Positions 18,901 to 26,683 of a DNA stretch of 64,000 nucleotides are shown in pieces. A program made the position numbers and the translations under genes. Each line of letters opens with the position of its first letter. Positions within the stretch are counted from its first letter, which is position 1. This DNA comes from Actinorhabdospora filicis (GTDB lineage Bacteria; Actinomycetota; Actinomycetes; Mycobacteriales; Micromonosporaceae). The stretch is taken from NCBI RefSeq assembly GCF_030269765.1, contig NZ_BSTX01000003.1:372001-436000 (forward strand), in the 5' to 3' direction. Below the pieces are notes generated by a model. That model ran no database searches. It was not told the DNA's origin and saw only the letters and a program-made list of their open reading frames with translations.

Positions 18901-21452
18901 CCGGCGGCTGCACCCTCGTCATCGCCGAACGCGCCGACGCGCGCGTGGTCTCGGCCGCGGTGTCCTTCGACGCGCTCGCCGACGCCCTGCGCGGCCTGGC
19001 CGAGCTGGCCGCCGGCGGCGAGACCGTCGACGCCGACATCTACCTCGCCTGGGAGGAGCAGCCCGCCGACTCCGACGCGGCCGCCGCCGCCCTGTCGGAC
19101 GCGGTGCGCGCGGTTCCGCTGCCGGGCAACGTCCGCAGGCTCACCACCACCGTCGCCGGTCGCAGCGGTGCCGTGATGCACCACCACTTCACCTTCCGTC
19201 AGTCGTCGGTGGGGATGACCGAGGAGCGGCTGATCCGCGGCCTGCACCCGTTCATCGCGCAGCGGATGCGGATGGAGCGCTTCGGCCAGTTCGACCTCAC
19301 CCGCCTGCCGTCCTCCGACGAGGAGGTGTACCTGTTCCGGGCCGTGGCGCGGGAGAACCCCTCCGACGATCGCCTGGTGGCCTTCGCGCAGATCCGCGAC
19401 CTCACCGAGCTCCGCGAGCACGACGGGCGCCTGGTCGCGCTGCCGACCGCCGAGGACACCATCGCCGCCTGCCTGGACTCCATCCGGCGCGCGCAGGCCG
19501 TCCGCCCGGCCAAGAACCGCTTCAGCACCAACCGCATCGTCATCTACGTGTGGCCGCCGGTCGACATCACCCGCGAGGAGCTGGAGATGATCGCCGGGCG
19601 CGTCCGCCCCACCACGGTCGGGGCGGGCCTGGAGGAGATCCTGTTCATCGCCCGCCGCCGCCGCTCCACCGGCGAGCTGGTGAAGACCGAGGTCAAGATC
19701 ACCTTCGACGCCACCGGCACGGCGAGCCTGAGCATGGGCGACCCCTCCGACGCGCCCGTCCAGCCCCTGGACGACTACCGCCTGAAGGTCCTGCGCGCCA
19801 GCAGCCGCAACGCCGTCTACCCCTACGAGCTCACCGAGCTGCTCGGCGCCTTCACCGAGCACGACCTCGACGAGACCGGCACGCTCGTCCCGGTGGAGCG
19901 GCCCAAGGGCCGCAACACCGCCGCGATGGTCGCCGGTGTGGTCACCACGCCGACCCCGGCCTACCCCGAGGGCGTGACGCGCGTCGTCCTGCTCGGCGAC
20001 CCCACCAAGTCGCTGGGCGCGCTCTCGGAGCCCGAGTGCCGCCGCGTCATCGCCGCCCTCGACCTCGCCGAGCGCATGGGCGTCCCGCTGGAGTGGTACG
20101 CGCTGTCCTCGGGCGCGCGGATCTCCATGGAGTCCGGCACCGAGAACATGGACTGGGTGGCCGCCGCGCTCAAGCGGATCGTGGAGTTCACCCAGGACGG
20201 CGGCGAGATCAACATCGTCGTCGCCGGGATCAACGTCGGCGCCCAGCCCTACTGGAACGCCGAGGCGACGATGCTCATGCACACCAAGGGCGTCCTGGTC
20301 ATGACCCCCGACTCGGCGATGGTGCTCACCGGCAAGCAGTCCCTGGACTTCTCCGGCGGCGTGTCGGCCGAGGACAACTACGGCATCGGCGGCTACGACC
20401 GCGTCATGGGCCCCAACGGGCAAGCACAGTACTGGGCGCCGGACCTGGCCGGTGCGCACGGCATCCTCATGGCCCACTACGAGCACACCTACGTCGCGCC
20501 CGGCGAGGAGGCACCGCGCCGCGCCACCACGTCCGACCCCGTCGACCGCGACATCTCACCGTTCCCGCACGCGATCGAGGGCAGCGACTTCACCACCGTC
20601 GGCGAGATCTTCTCCGCCGAGGCCAACCCCGACCGCAAGAAGCCCTTCGACATCCGTACCGTCATGCGCGCCCTGGCCGACCAGGACCACGCGGTCCTGG
20701 AGCGCTGGGCCGGGATGGCCGACGCCGAGACCGCCGTCGTCCAGGACGTCCACCTCGGCGGGCACCCCGTCTGCCTCCTGGGCATCGAGTCGCGGGCCGT
20801 GCCGCGCCGCGGCTTCCCGCCCACCGACGGACCCGACACCTACACCGCCGGGACGCTGTTCCCGCGCTCGTCGAAGAAGGCCGCCCGCGCCATCAACGCC
20901 GCCAGCGGCAACCGGCCGCTGGTCGTGCTGGCCAACCTCTCGGGCTTCGACGGCTCCCCGGAGTCGATGCGCAAACTCCAGCTGGAGTACGGCGCCGAGA
21001 TCGGCCGCGCCATCGTCAACTTCCGCGGGCCGATCGTGTTCTGCGTGATCTCCCGCTACCACGGCGGCGCGTTCGTGGTGTTCTCCAAGGCCCTCAACCC
21101 GAACATGACGGTCCTGGCCCTGGAGGGCTCCTTCGCCTCCGTGCTCGGCGGCGCGCCCGCCGCCGCGGTGGTCTTCTCCGGCGAGGTCAACCGCCGCACC
21201 GCCGCCGACCAGCGCGTCCGCGACGCCCAGGACCGCGTCTCGGCCGCCACCGGCACCGAACGCGCCTCGCTCACCTCGGAGCTGGACGAGCTGCGCGCCT
21301 CGGTGCGCGCGGAGAAGCTGGGCGAGGTCGCCGCCGAGTTCGACCGCGTGCACAGCATCCGCCGGGCCGTCGAGGTCGGCTCGGTGGACGCGGTGATCGG
21401 CGCGGCCGAGATGCGCCCGCGCATCATCGAGGCCATCGAAGCGCGCATGTAG
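15990..21452 (+). CDS. Single-chain multidomain acetyl-CoA carboxylase (BC-BCCP-central-CT)
   Basis: A 1820-residue enzyme carrying all steps of biotin-dependent acyl-CoA carboxylation in one chain. Biotin carboxylase (about 1-460): VAIVNRGEAAMRL, ATP-grasp loop KATAGGGGRGIR near 162, EVNTRLQVEHPITE near 295. BCCP about 585-665 with LESMKMET, biotinyl Lys 624. A long central region (about 680-1310) includes LHPFIAQRMRMERFGQFDL and resembles the ACC-central domain of eukaryotic ACCs. Carboxyltransferase about 1320-1820, with SGARISMESGTENMDW near 1375, a second half from about 1610 (LVVLANLSGFDGSPESMRK), and GGAFVVFSKALNPNM near 1695. GTG start with AGGAGG 10 nt upstream. The probable product is malonyl-CoA for fatty acids or polyketides. 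Acyl-CoA preference cannot be read. Confidence 0.9.
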   Translation: MFSRVAIVNRGEAAMRLIHAVRDLAAETGERIETVALYTDVDKTATFVREADHTYDLGPAAARPYLNLELLERALRETGADAAWVGWGFVAEDPAFAELCERVGVTFVGPSPDAMRQLGDKIGAKLIAEEVGVPVAPWSRGPVETLDAALKAAEGIGYPLMLKATAGGGGRGIRVVTNPDELADAYERTSQEAARAFGSGIVFLERLVTGARHVEVQVIADGQGTAWALGVRDCSVQRRNQKVIEESASPVLPPERVRELKESAERLAIAVGYRGAATVEFLYHPGENLLAFLEVNTRLQVEHPITEATTGFDLVKAQLHVASGGRLDGAPPAERGHAVEARLNAEDPDRDFAPSPGRIAHLALPAGPGIRVDTGVSEGDSIPADFDSMIAKIIAYGRDREEALGRLRRAMAETLVIIEGGATNKSFVLDLLDQPEVVDGSADTGWIDRVRGEGRLVSHRHSSVALAAAAIEAYEEEERAEQDRLLSTAFGGRPQVRHESGRPLDLKLRGVSYRVRVARVGAHRFRVGIESGGAGLDIRFADVELERFDRYTGQITVNGARYRLLTGTHGPVHLIEVDGVAHRVSRDEGGVLRSPMPALVVATPLEAGAEVEAGAPVLVLESMKMETVLRAPFKARLKEIAVSVGSQVETGAPLLRLEPIGDAEDAAAVESAPVELDLPETPRELPAAERAARGLEDLRSLLLGYDVDPHDEGRVLDDYLAARREATAAGRRPLTGELALMEVFADLAELSRNRPTGEDGGSDTHVHSAREFFHTYLQSLDVERAGLPAGFQAKLAKALGHYGVKDLERTPDLEAAVFRIFLAQQRAGTDAAAVASLLRSWLGEPAPEESLREPAGLVLERLMAATQVRFPAVADLARGVVFAWFAQPLLRRNRALVYAGVRKNLRHLDAHPGAADRAERVAEMVRTTEPLVRLLGQRLNRADVDNSVMLEVLTRRYYGNKGIDDVRTVQAGGCTLVIAERADARVVSAAVSFDALADALRGLAELAAGGETVDADIYLAWEEQPADSDAAAAALSDAVRAVPLPGNVRRLTTTVAGRSGAVMHHHFTFRQSSVGMTEERLIRGLHPFIAQRMRMERFGQFDLTRLPSSDEEVYLFRAVARENPSDDRLVAFAQIRDLTELREHDGRLVALPTAEDTIAACLDSIRRAQAVRPAKNRFSTNRIVIYVWPPVDITREELEMIAGRVRPTTVGAGLEEILFIARRRRSTGELVKTEVKITFDATGTASLSMGDPSDAPVQPLDDYRLKVLRASSRNAVYPYELTELLGAFTEHDLDETGTLVPVERPKGRNTAAMVAGVVTTPTPAYPEGVTRVVLLGDPTKSLGALSEPECRRVIAALDLAERMGVPLEWYALSSGARISMESGTENMDWVAAALKRIVEFTQDGGEINIVVAGINVGAQPYWNAEATMLMHTKGVLVMTPDSAMVLTGKQSLDFSGGVSAEDNYGIGGYDRVMGPNGQAQYWAPDLAGAHGILMAHYEHTYVAPGEEAPRRATTSDPVDRDISPFPHAIEGSDFTTVGEIFSAEANPDRKKPFDIRTVMRALADQDHAVLERWAGMADAETAVVQDVHLGGHPVCLLGIESRAVPRRGFPPTDGPDTYTAGTLFPRSSKKAARAINAASGNRPLVVLANLSGFDGSPESMRKLQLEYGAEIGRAIVNFRGPIVFCVISRYHGGAFVVFSKALNPNMTVLALEGSFASVLGGAPAAAVVFSGEVNRRTAADQRVRDAQDRVSAATGTERASLTSELDELRASVRAEKLGEVAAEFDRVHSIRRAVEVGSVDAVIGAAEMRPRIIEAIEARM

Positions 21453-21466
21453 CGACACCATGGGAG

Positions 21467-21494
21467 AGGCCGCGTCCCGGAAGGGGCGCGGCCT
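21467..21494. terminator. Intrinsic terminator between carboxylase and Hsp20
   Basis: 12-bp stem AGGCCGCGTCCC / GGGGCGCGGCCT with one G-T pair and a GGAA loop, ending in CTTTC. It lies 14 bp after the carboxylase stop and 40 bp beyond the convergent Hsp20 stop. Confidence 0.75.
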
Positions 21495-21534
21495 TTCGTG
21501 TCGCCAGTGTGCGTCGTGGTGCTGCCGGGTCCTC

Positions 21535-22032
21535 CTACTTCACCTTGCCGGAACGCTCGTTCACGCGCGCCTCGCCCTCGATCTGCTTGACGTCCCCGCC
21601 GGAGCCGGAACGGATGGCGATCTTGCGCGGGCGCTCCACGGGCCGGGTCACGTCCCTGACGCGGATGCGCAGCACGCCGTGGTCGAACGAGGCGTCCACG
21701 CGCTCGGCGTTCACCCCGTCGGGGAGCTGGAAGGTGCGGCGGAAGGAGCCGTACCGCAGCTCGCGGACCAGCAGGCGGCCCCGCTCGGCGTCGACGGTGT
21801 CCTTGCGTTCACCGGAGACGGTGAGACGGCCTTCGGCGATCTCGATGTCGACGTCCTCCGGTCGCACGCCCGGCAGCTCCATGCTCACCACGACGTCGGC
21901 GCCGTCGGTGGCCATGTCGACGCCCGGCACGAAGTGCTGCGCCCTCGGGCCGAAGCTCTGCCTGATGACCTCGTCGAACGTGCTGTCCAGCCGGGACAGC
22001 GCGGAGAACGGGTCGCGGTTGATCAGGGCCAT
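21535..22032 (-). CDS. Hsp20/alpha-crystallin small heat-shock protein
   Basis: A 165-residue ATP-independent holdase. The alpha-crystallin domain runs from about 40 to 135 with VVVSMELPGVRPEDVDIEI, GRLTVSGERK, and the terminal beta-strand signature FDHGVLRIRV. The N-terminus FSALSRLDSTFDEV is typical of actinomycete Hsp18. The ATG at 22032 is favoured because a GGAGG sits 9 nt upstream; a TTG two codons earlier would be too close. The gene is preceded by a CIRCE element 22 bp from the start, which implies HrcA control of heat induction. Confidence 0.93.
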   Translation of the reverse strand: MALINRDPFSALSRLDSTFDEVIRQSFGPRAQHFVPGVDMATDGADVVVSMELPGVRPEDVDIEIAEGRLTVSGERKDTVDAERGRLLVRELRYGSFRRTFQLPDGVNAERVDASFDHGVLRIRVRDVTRPVERPRKIAIRSGSGGDVKQIEGEARVNERSGKVK

Positions 22033-22053
22033 GAACAATCACCTCCGAAAGAG

Positions 22054-22080
22054 TTGGCACTCTCGACATGCGAGTGCTAA
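22054..22080 (-). promoter_or_regulatory. CIRCE element (HrcA operator)
   Basis: TTGGCACTC-N9-GAGTGCTAA, one mismatch from the consensus TTAGCACTC-N9-GAGTGCTAA, with the correct 9-bp spacer. It is located immediately upstream of the Hsp20 Shine-Dalgarno, where HrcA binding would block transcription. Confidence 0.88.
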
Positions 22081-22160
22081 TCCATGGTGTACGGACACCC
22101 CTCGGAGCGTCGATATTTCCGGCGAAAAATGTGGCCTAGATCACTGTCTTGGGGGTGTGG

Positions 22161-22559
22161 TCACGCCTCGTCCCACCAGGAGAAGGCCGCGATGCGCCAG
22201 CCCTCCGGCGTCCGCACGAACTGGAAGGTCTTGCTGCCCCTGCCCTCGTACGGCTCGCCGTCCATCAGCCCCGACTTGGCGTAGGTGCCGATGCGGCAGG
22301 CGATGTCGCCGTCCACGATCGTGGTCTGCGAGGTCTCCCACTCGGTGAACTCGGTCAGCCGCCCGCCGGTCAGCAGGACCTCGCGCGGGCCGATGAACTC
22401 CTCCACCGTGTACGTCGCGTACTTCGGCGCGGTCACCGCGATCACGCCGCCGGGCAGCATCAGCCGCCGGATCCGCGCCACGTCGGGGGCCTTGCCGCCC
22501 CGGTTGTCGAAGGCGCCGAAGAACTCGGCGGTGATGGAGTCGATCGCGTCGTCGGCCAT
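22161..22559 (-). CDS. NTF2-like/SnoaL-type small protein
   Basis: A 132-residue protein with the cone-shaped NTF2-like fold pattern: N-terminal helices (DAIDSITAEFFGAFDNR), a central strand block (VEEFIGPREVLLTGG), and C-terminal strands KTFQFVRTPEGWRIAAFSWWDEA, typical of DUF4440/SnoaL-like proteins. ATG at 22559. Such proteins can be small enzymes or ligand-binding proteins. It is divergent from the gene at 22674, and no partner indicates a pathway. Confidence 0.75.
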   Translation of the reverse strand: MADDAIDSITAEFFGAFDNRGGKAPDVARIRRLMLPGGVIAVTAPKYATYTVEEFIGPREVLLTGGRLTEFTEWETSQTTIVDGDIACRIGTYAKSGLMDGEPYEGRGSKTFQFVRTPEGWRIAAFSWWDEA

Positions 22560-22660
22560 GGGAGCCGACGCTAGCACCGCCGTGCGCGGGGCGCGGGGGC
22601 CGTTAAGGCGCGGTGTGGATGACGTCCGATTCCTACAAGGCGGCGGGGGAGCACGGCTCG

Positions 22661-22666
22661 TAGCTT
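22661..22666 (+). promoter_or_regulatory. Likely -10 box of leaderless promoter
   Basis: TAGCTT followed by 7 nt and the GTG start at 22674, with no ribosome binding site in between. Confidence 0.55.
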
Positions 22667-22673
22667 CGGGGCC

Positions 22674-23564
22674 GTGAACACGATCATGACGAAGGCGGAG
22701 GCGTTCATCTGGCGCTCCGGCCGGGTCCTCGAACAGCACCGTTTCGCCCACCTGTTCCTCGGCGCCCCCGCCGAGCCCGTCGCCCGCGCCATGGACGCCT
22801 ACCGCGCCGCCGACGGCGGTTACGCCTACGGCCTCGAACCCGATGTGCGCGGCCCCGACTCCCAGCCGTCCACATTGCGCGCGGCCGTGCCGATCCTGGC
22901 GGAGGCGGGCCTGCTGGACCGGGCCACCGCCGGCCGGCTGTGCGACTGGCTGCTGACGGTGACCGCGCCCGACGGCGGCGTCCCCAATGTCCTGCCCACG
23001 CTGCTGCCCTACCCGCGCCCGCCGTGGCTGCCGGTGCCGGACGCACCGGTGGGCATGATCCTGCCGACCGGCGACATCGCCGGGCCGCTCCTGCGCCACC
23101 GCCTCGACCACCCGTGGCTGGCCCCGGCCGTCGCCTTCACCCGCGAGGCGATCGCGCGACTGGCGTCCACGCACCCCTACGAGGCCGAGTCGGCGATCCG
23201 GTTCCTCGACGGGCTCGCCGTCCACGAGGACGTCACCGCCGCCGCCGACGCCCTCGGCGACCTCGTGCGCCAACAGCGGATCGTGCTCCTCGACCGTCCC
23301 GAGGACGCCGTCATCGCACCCGGGTACGCCCCCGGCGAGCACCACCGCCCGCACGACTACGCCCCGGCCCCCGGCAGCGTCGCCGCCCGCTGGTTCACCA
23401 CCGCCGAGATGGACCGCTCCCTCGACGCCCTCGCCGCCGGGCAGGACGCCGACGGCGGGTGGCCGGTCCGCTGGGCGAAGTGGGCGCCGACCACCGAGGC
23501 CGAGGCCCGGCCCGGGGTCACCCTCGACGCCCTCCTGACCCTGCGGGCCTGGGGCCGCCTCTGA
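22674..23564 (+). CDS. alpha/alpha-toroid (terpene cyclase/prenyltransferase-like) protein
   Basis: A 296-residue protein with repeats reminiscent of squalene-cyclase/prenyltransferase barrels: AYRAADGGYAYGLEPDV near residues 40-55, TAPDGGVPNVLPTL near 97, and GQDADGGWPVRWAKW near 258. These Asp-Gly-Gly/aromatic QW-like segments mark each helix pair. The catalytic DxDD of squalene cyclases is not seen, so a cyclase activity is not supported. Start: GTG at 22674 on a leaderless promoter; an ATG at 22686 is an alternative. Function unknown. There is a long imperfect palindrome 17 bp after the stop. Confidence 0.7.
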   Translation: MNTIMTKAEAFIWRSGRVLEQHRFAHLFLGAPAEPVARAMDAYRAADGGYAYGLEPDVRGPDSQPSTLRAAVPILAEAGLLDRATAGRLCDWLLTVTAPDGGVPNVLPTLLPYPRPPWLPVPDAPVGMILPTGDIAGPLLRHRLDHPWLAPAVAFTREAIARLASTHPYEAESAIRFLDGLAVHEDVTAAADALGDLVRQQRIVLLDRPEDAVIAPGYAPGEHHRPHDYAPAPGSVAARWFTTAEMDRSLDALAAGQDADGGWPVRWAKWAPTTEAEARPGVTLDALLTLRAWGRL

Positions 23565-23580
23565 GCCCCGACTACCTCTC

Positions 23581-23608
23581 GGGGATGACTCCTACGGGAA
23601 TCATCCCC
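23581..23608. promoter_or_regulatory. 28-bp imperfect palindrome (operator or hairpin)
   Basis: Outer arms GGGGATGA and TCATCCCC match exactly and inner bases extend the pairing (11 of 14 positions symmetrical). It lies 17 bp after the toroid gene and 74 bp before the secreted hydrolase. There is no T-tract after it, so an operator for the hydrolase is as likely as a terminator. Confidence 0.5.
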
Positions 23609-23681
23609 GCGGAGTCTCCTGTGGACGGATGTGCCGGGCCGATCGTCTTCATAGCCTGACGCCACCGACGAAAGGACCCAC

Positions 23682-24776
23682 ATGAGACGCCGCACCTTCG
23701 CCCTCACCCCCATCGCCGTCGCCATCGCCGCCGCCCTCCCCGGCACCGCCCGGGCCGACGCTCCCGCCGCCCCCGCGATCCCCGCCCCGAGCGGGCCCGA
23801 GCCGGTCGGCCACGCCGCGATGCGCCTGGTCGACACCGGCCGCGCCGATCCGTGGAAACCCGACGAGCGCCGCGAGCTGATGCTCTCGATCTGGTACCCC
23901 GCCAAGCGCCCGGGACGCGGCCCGGCCCAGTACGTGACCGCCGAGGAGTCCCGGATGTTCCTGGAGGGACGAAACGTCCAGGGACTGCCCCTCGACATCC
24001 TCAGCACCGTGCGCACCAACTCCACCGTGGACGCGCCCGCGCACGGCGGCAGGCACCCGCTCGCGCTGCTGTCACCCGGCTTCGGCGCACCGCGCGCCGA
24101 ACTCACCGGCCTCGCCGAGGAACTCGCGAGCCACGGCTACCTCGTCGTCGGCGTCGGCCACAACTACGAGACCCTCGGCACCACGTTCCCCGACGGCCAC
24201 ACCACCCCCTGCCTGGCCTGCGGCACGGAGGAGAACCTCAAGCTCATCGAGGGCCGCGCGGCCGACTTCACCTTCGTCATCGACGCGCTGACCGCACGGC
24301 ACTCCCCGTGGCGGCGGCTCATCGACCGCGACGCCATCGGCCTGGTGGGCATGTCCATCGGAGGCGCGGCGGCCGTCCCGACGCTGCTGACCGAACCGCG
24401 CGTGAAGGCGGCGGTCAACCTCGACGGCGCCTACTGGCACACCACCACCGCGCCCATCCACCGGCCGCTGATGGCCATCGGTCACCCCAACAAGATCCCC
24501 GGCGCGGAGACCATGGGCTGGGGCCGGACGTGGAACCAGCTCACCGGCTGGCGGCGGTGGGTGACCGTGGACGGCTCCGTGCACGGCTCCTTCAACGACC
24601 TCCCGGTCCTCGCCGAGCAGGCGGGCCTGCACCTGCCCGGCCTCGACGGGGCTTACGCGCTGTCGCTGACCCGCGCCTACGTGCGGGCCTTCCTGGACCG
24701 GCACCTGCGCTGCGAGTCGGGGGCGCTGCTGGACGGGCCGTCCCCGGCCTGGCCCGAGGTCCGCTTCCACGGCTAG
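23682..24776 (+). CDS. Secreted alpha/beta hydrolase, PAF-acetylhydrolase/lipase-like
   Basis: A 364-residue exported hydrolase. Signal peptide 1-26 (MRRRTFALTPIAVAIAAAL, ending TARADA). The mature part has an LMLSIWYPAKRPG strand, an HPLALLSPGFGAPRAEL oxyanion region, and the nucleophile elbow GLVGMSIGGAAAVP (Ser near 228). Asp in NLDGAYWH and His in GSVHGSFNDLP complete a triad typical of the PAF-acetylhydrolase isoform II family. ATG at 23682 with AAAGGA 5 nt upstream; a TAGCCT box at 23652 may be the -10. It is probably an extracellular esterase or lipase. Convergent with the LysR gene. Confidence 0.85.
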   Translation: MRRRTFALTPIAVAIAAALPGTARADAPAAPAIPAPSGPEPVGHAAMRLVDTGRADPWKPDERRELMLSIWYPAKRPGRGPAQYVTAEESRMFLEGRNVQGLPLDILSTVRTNSTVDAPAHGGRHPLALLSPGFGAPRAELTGLAEELASHGYLVVGVGHNYETLGTTFPDGHTTPCLACGTEENLKLIEGRAADFTFVIDALTARHSPWRRLIDRDAIGLVGMSIGGAAAVPTLLTEPRVKAAVNLDGAYWHTTTAPIHRPLMAIGHPNKIPGAETMGWGRTWNQLTGWRRWVTVDGSVHGSFNDLPVLAEQAGLHLPGLDGAYALSLTRAYVRAFLDRHLRCESGALLDGPSPAWPEVRFHG

Positions 24777-24798
24777 AACGCCCGCCACCCGGCTCGCG

Positions 24799-25668
24799 CT
24801 AGAACGCCGCGAGGCAGCAGTCCACGAAGTCCCGCACCACCGGATCGCGATCACCGGCCCGGGCCACCGCCACCCGGCTCGGGCCGACGCCGTCCAGCGG
24901 CACGTACGTCACACCCGGCCGGGCGTAGAAACGCGCGGCCGAGGCGGGCGCGAGGGCGATCCCGTCGCCGTTGGCGATCGCGGTCAGCCACTCGTCGGGA
25001 TGCTCGGTGACCGCCCCGACGCGGACGGGGTGGCCGCCGCGCTCCTCGACGGCCAGCCAATGGTCGCGCCAGGCCCCCGTGGCGCCCGGCGCGGCCACGA
25101 AGGGCTCGTCGAGCACCTCGCCGATGGCCACGCGCTCGCGGGCGGCCAGCGGCCCGGCGGAGGACACCGCGAGCACGCGCGGCTCGGTGAGCAGGACGTC
25201 GACGGCCCACGCGTCCTGACCGGGGAACGGCAGGCGGACGAGCGCGACATCGACGTCCCCTGTGGACAGCCCGGCGGCGGGATCGGCCCACGAGCTCTGC
25301 CGCATCTCCACCCGCCAGCCGGGGCGGCGGGCGGTGAAGGCGGCCACGATGCCCGGGGTGGCCTCGTTGGCGGCGCTGGCCAGGAAGCCGACGCGCAGGA
25401 CGCGGGCGGCGGCCCGGGTCTCGCGCGCGATGCCGTCCCAGGCGTCCAGGAGGGCCGGGACGCGCGCGGCGAGCGCCTCACCGGCGGGGGTGAGGCTCAT
25501 CCCGGCCTTGGAGCGGGTGAACAGGCGCGCGCCGAGCAGGTCCTCCAGTCGCGCGACCTGCCGGGTCAGCGCGGGCTGGGTGACGTAGAGGACCGCGGCG
25601 GCGCGGGTCAGCGTCCCCTCCTGCGCGACGGCGGCGAAGTAGCGCAGGAGGCGGGTGTCCACATCCAT
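24799..25668 (-). CDS. LysR-family transcriptional regulator
   Basis: A 289-residue LysR regulator. N-terminal winged HTH (1-60) with YFAAVAQEGTLTRAAAVLYV and PALTRQVARLEDLLGARLF; the substrate-binding domain starts near 90 (VLRVGFLASAANEATP). It is divergent from a small DoxX-like membrane protein at 25752, the expected target by the usual LysR arrangement. The effector is unknown. Short inverted arms ATGCCG and CGGCAT (25667-25693) in the 83-bp gap may be part of its binding site. Confidence 0.9.
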   Translation of the reverse strand: MDVDTRLLRYFAAVAQEGTLTRAAAVLYVTQPALTRQVARLEDLLGARLFTRSKAGMSLTPAGEALAARVPALLDAWDGIARETRAAARVLRVGFLASAANEATPGIVAAFTARRPGWRVEMRQSSWADPAAGLSTGDVDVALVRLPFPGQDAWAVDVLLTEPRVLAVSSAGPLAARERVAIGEVLDEPFVAAPGATGAWRDHWLAVEERGGHPVRVGAVTEHPDEWLTAIANGDGIALAPASAARFYARPGVTYVPLDGVGPSRVAVARAGDRDPVVRDFVDCCLAAF

Positions 25669-25693
25669 GCCGACAGGTTATAGATGACGGCAT
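25667..25693. promoter_or_regulatory. Short inverted repeat between LysR and DoxX-like genes
   Basis: Arms ATGCCG and CGGCAT separated by 15 bp, overlapping the LysR start codon. A weak LysR-site candidate only. Confidence 0.3.
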
Positions 25694-25751
25694 TGGACGC
25701 GGGAGCCGCGCGGGCCGAGGCTGAGGGCACACCACCACCGTGGAGGCTCTG

Positions 25752-26102
25752 ATGCACATCGCGTTCCTCATCGTCGCCGCCCTCACCGTCCTGGCCAACG
25801 GCTTCGAGATGGTCGCCGGGTTCGCGCGGGCGTCCTTCGTCCGCGGCAACGCCGCCCTGGTCGGGCTGGCGCCGAAGTGGATCGTGCCGCTGGCGGTGCT
25901 GAAGGGCGCCGGGGCGGCCGGCGTCCTGCTCGGCCTGCTCGGAGTGCCGCTGATCGGGGAGGCCGCCGCGATCGGGCTCGTGCTGTTCTTCGTGGGCGCG
26001 ATGATCGCCCACGTGCGCGCGAGGGTCTTCCACAACATCGCGTTCCCGGCGGCCTTCCTCGCCCTCGCCGCCGGGACGCTCGTGCTGGGGCTGCTGGACT
26101 AG
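25752..26102 (+). CDS. DoxX-like small membrane protein
   Basis: A 116-residue protein with four hydrophobic helices: residues 2-22, 45-65, 68-90 and 96-114. The PKWIVPLAVLKGAGAAGVLLGLLGVP segment spans TM2-TM3 and fits DoxX-like/DUF4267-type families. I chose ATG 25752 because GGAGG lies 5 nt upstream, which rules out the GTG at 25740. Probable target of the divergent LysR protein. It ends in a 4-bp overlap with the convergent TetR stop. Confidence 0.75.
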   Translation: MHIAFLIVAALTVLANGFEMVAGFARASFVRGNAALVGLAPKWIVPLAVLKGAGAAGVLLGLLGVPLIGEAAAIGLVLFFVGAMIAHVRARVFHNIAFPAAFLALAAGTLVLGLLD

Positions 26103-26683
26103 AGCGGCAGCCCCGCCTCCAGGTAGGCGAGGTTGGCGTCGAGGTACTCGGCGAGCGGCCGGACGCCGTCCTCGGCCGACCACGTGCGCATCGCCGTCAC
26201 CCACGCGGCCAGCACCGCCCCGGCGAAGACGTGCAGGCGCATGTCGCCGGGGTCGCGGCCGAGGCGCTCGGCGAGGATCCCGGCCAGCGCGGCCTCGGTG
26301 GCCAGCGCGTGCTCCAGGGTGCGGGCGCGCAGGTCGGGTTCGCCGAAGGCCAGGCGGGTCATGGCGAGCATGTCCCCGGCGGGCGGGGTGTGCCCGTCGA
26401 GGACGGCGAGGATCGCCTCGCGCAGGCCGCGCGCGACGGGGACGCCCTCGGGCAGCGCCCGCGCGGCGGCCACCAGCACCGGGTCGGCGTCCTCGTCGAG
26501 GACCACGTGGTCCTTGGTGGGGAAGTAGCGGAAGAACGTCGAGGGGGAGACCTCGGCGGCCTCGGCGATCTGGTCGACGGTGGTGGCGGCGTAGCCGCGC
26601 TCGGCGAACAGGCGCAGGGCGTGCTCCCGGATCGTCCGGCGCGTCCTGGCCTTCTTCAGCTCACGCAGTCCCGGCGAGGTCAT
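26099..26683 (-). CDS. TetR-family regulator of the adjacent MFS pump
   Basis: A 194-residue regulator. HTH at about 10-57 with TVDQIAEAAEVSPSTFFRYFPTK, the AcrR-type recognition helix. The C-terminal domain is all helical (LREAILAVLDGH, AWVTAMRTWSAEDG). The start codon lies 23 bp inside the end of the MFS gene, so both come from one operon. The 46-bp nested palindrome upstream of the MFS gene is the likely operator, giving a self-controlled efflux unit induced by an efflux substrate. Confidence 0.9.
   Translation of the reverse strand: MTSPGLRELKKARTRRTIREHALRLFAERGYAATTVDQIAEAAEVSPSTFFRYFPTKDHVVLDEDADPVLVAAARALPEGVPVARGLREAILAVLDGHTPPAGDMLAMTRLAFGEPDLRARTLEHALATEAALAGILAERLGRDPGDMRLHVFAGAVLAAWVTAMRTWSAEDGVRPLAEYLDANLAYLEAGLPL

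Noticed and set aside
16341..20486. 1381-codon minus-strand frame inside the carboxylase
   Set aside because: Shadow frame of the carboxylase: low-complexity Gly/Val/Asp/His composition, no domain, no ribosome binding site.
24773..24807. Direct repeat GCTAGAACGC at 24773 and 24798
   Set aside because: The two decamers coincide with the convergent stop codons and short flanks. Two copies of a 10-mer at gene ends are not enough to call an element or attachment site.
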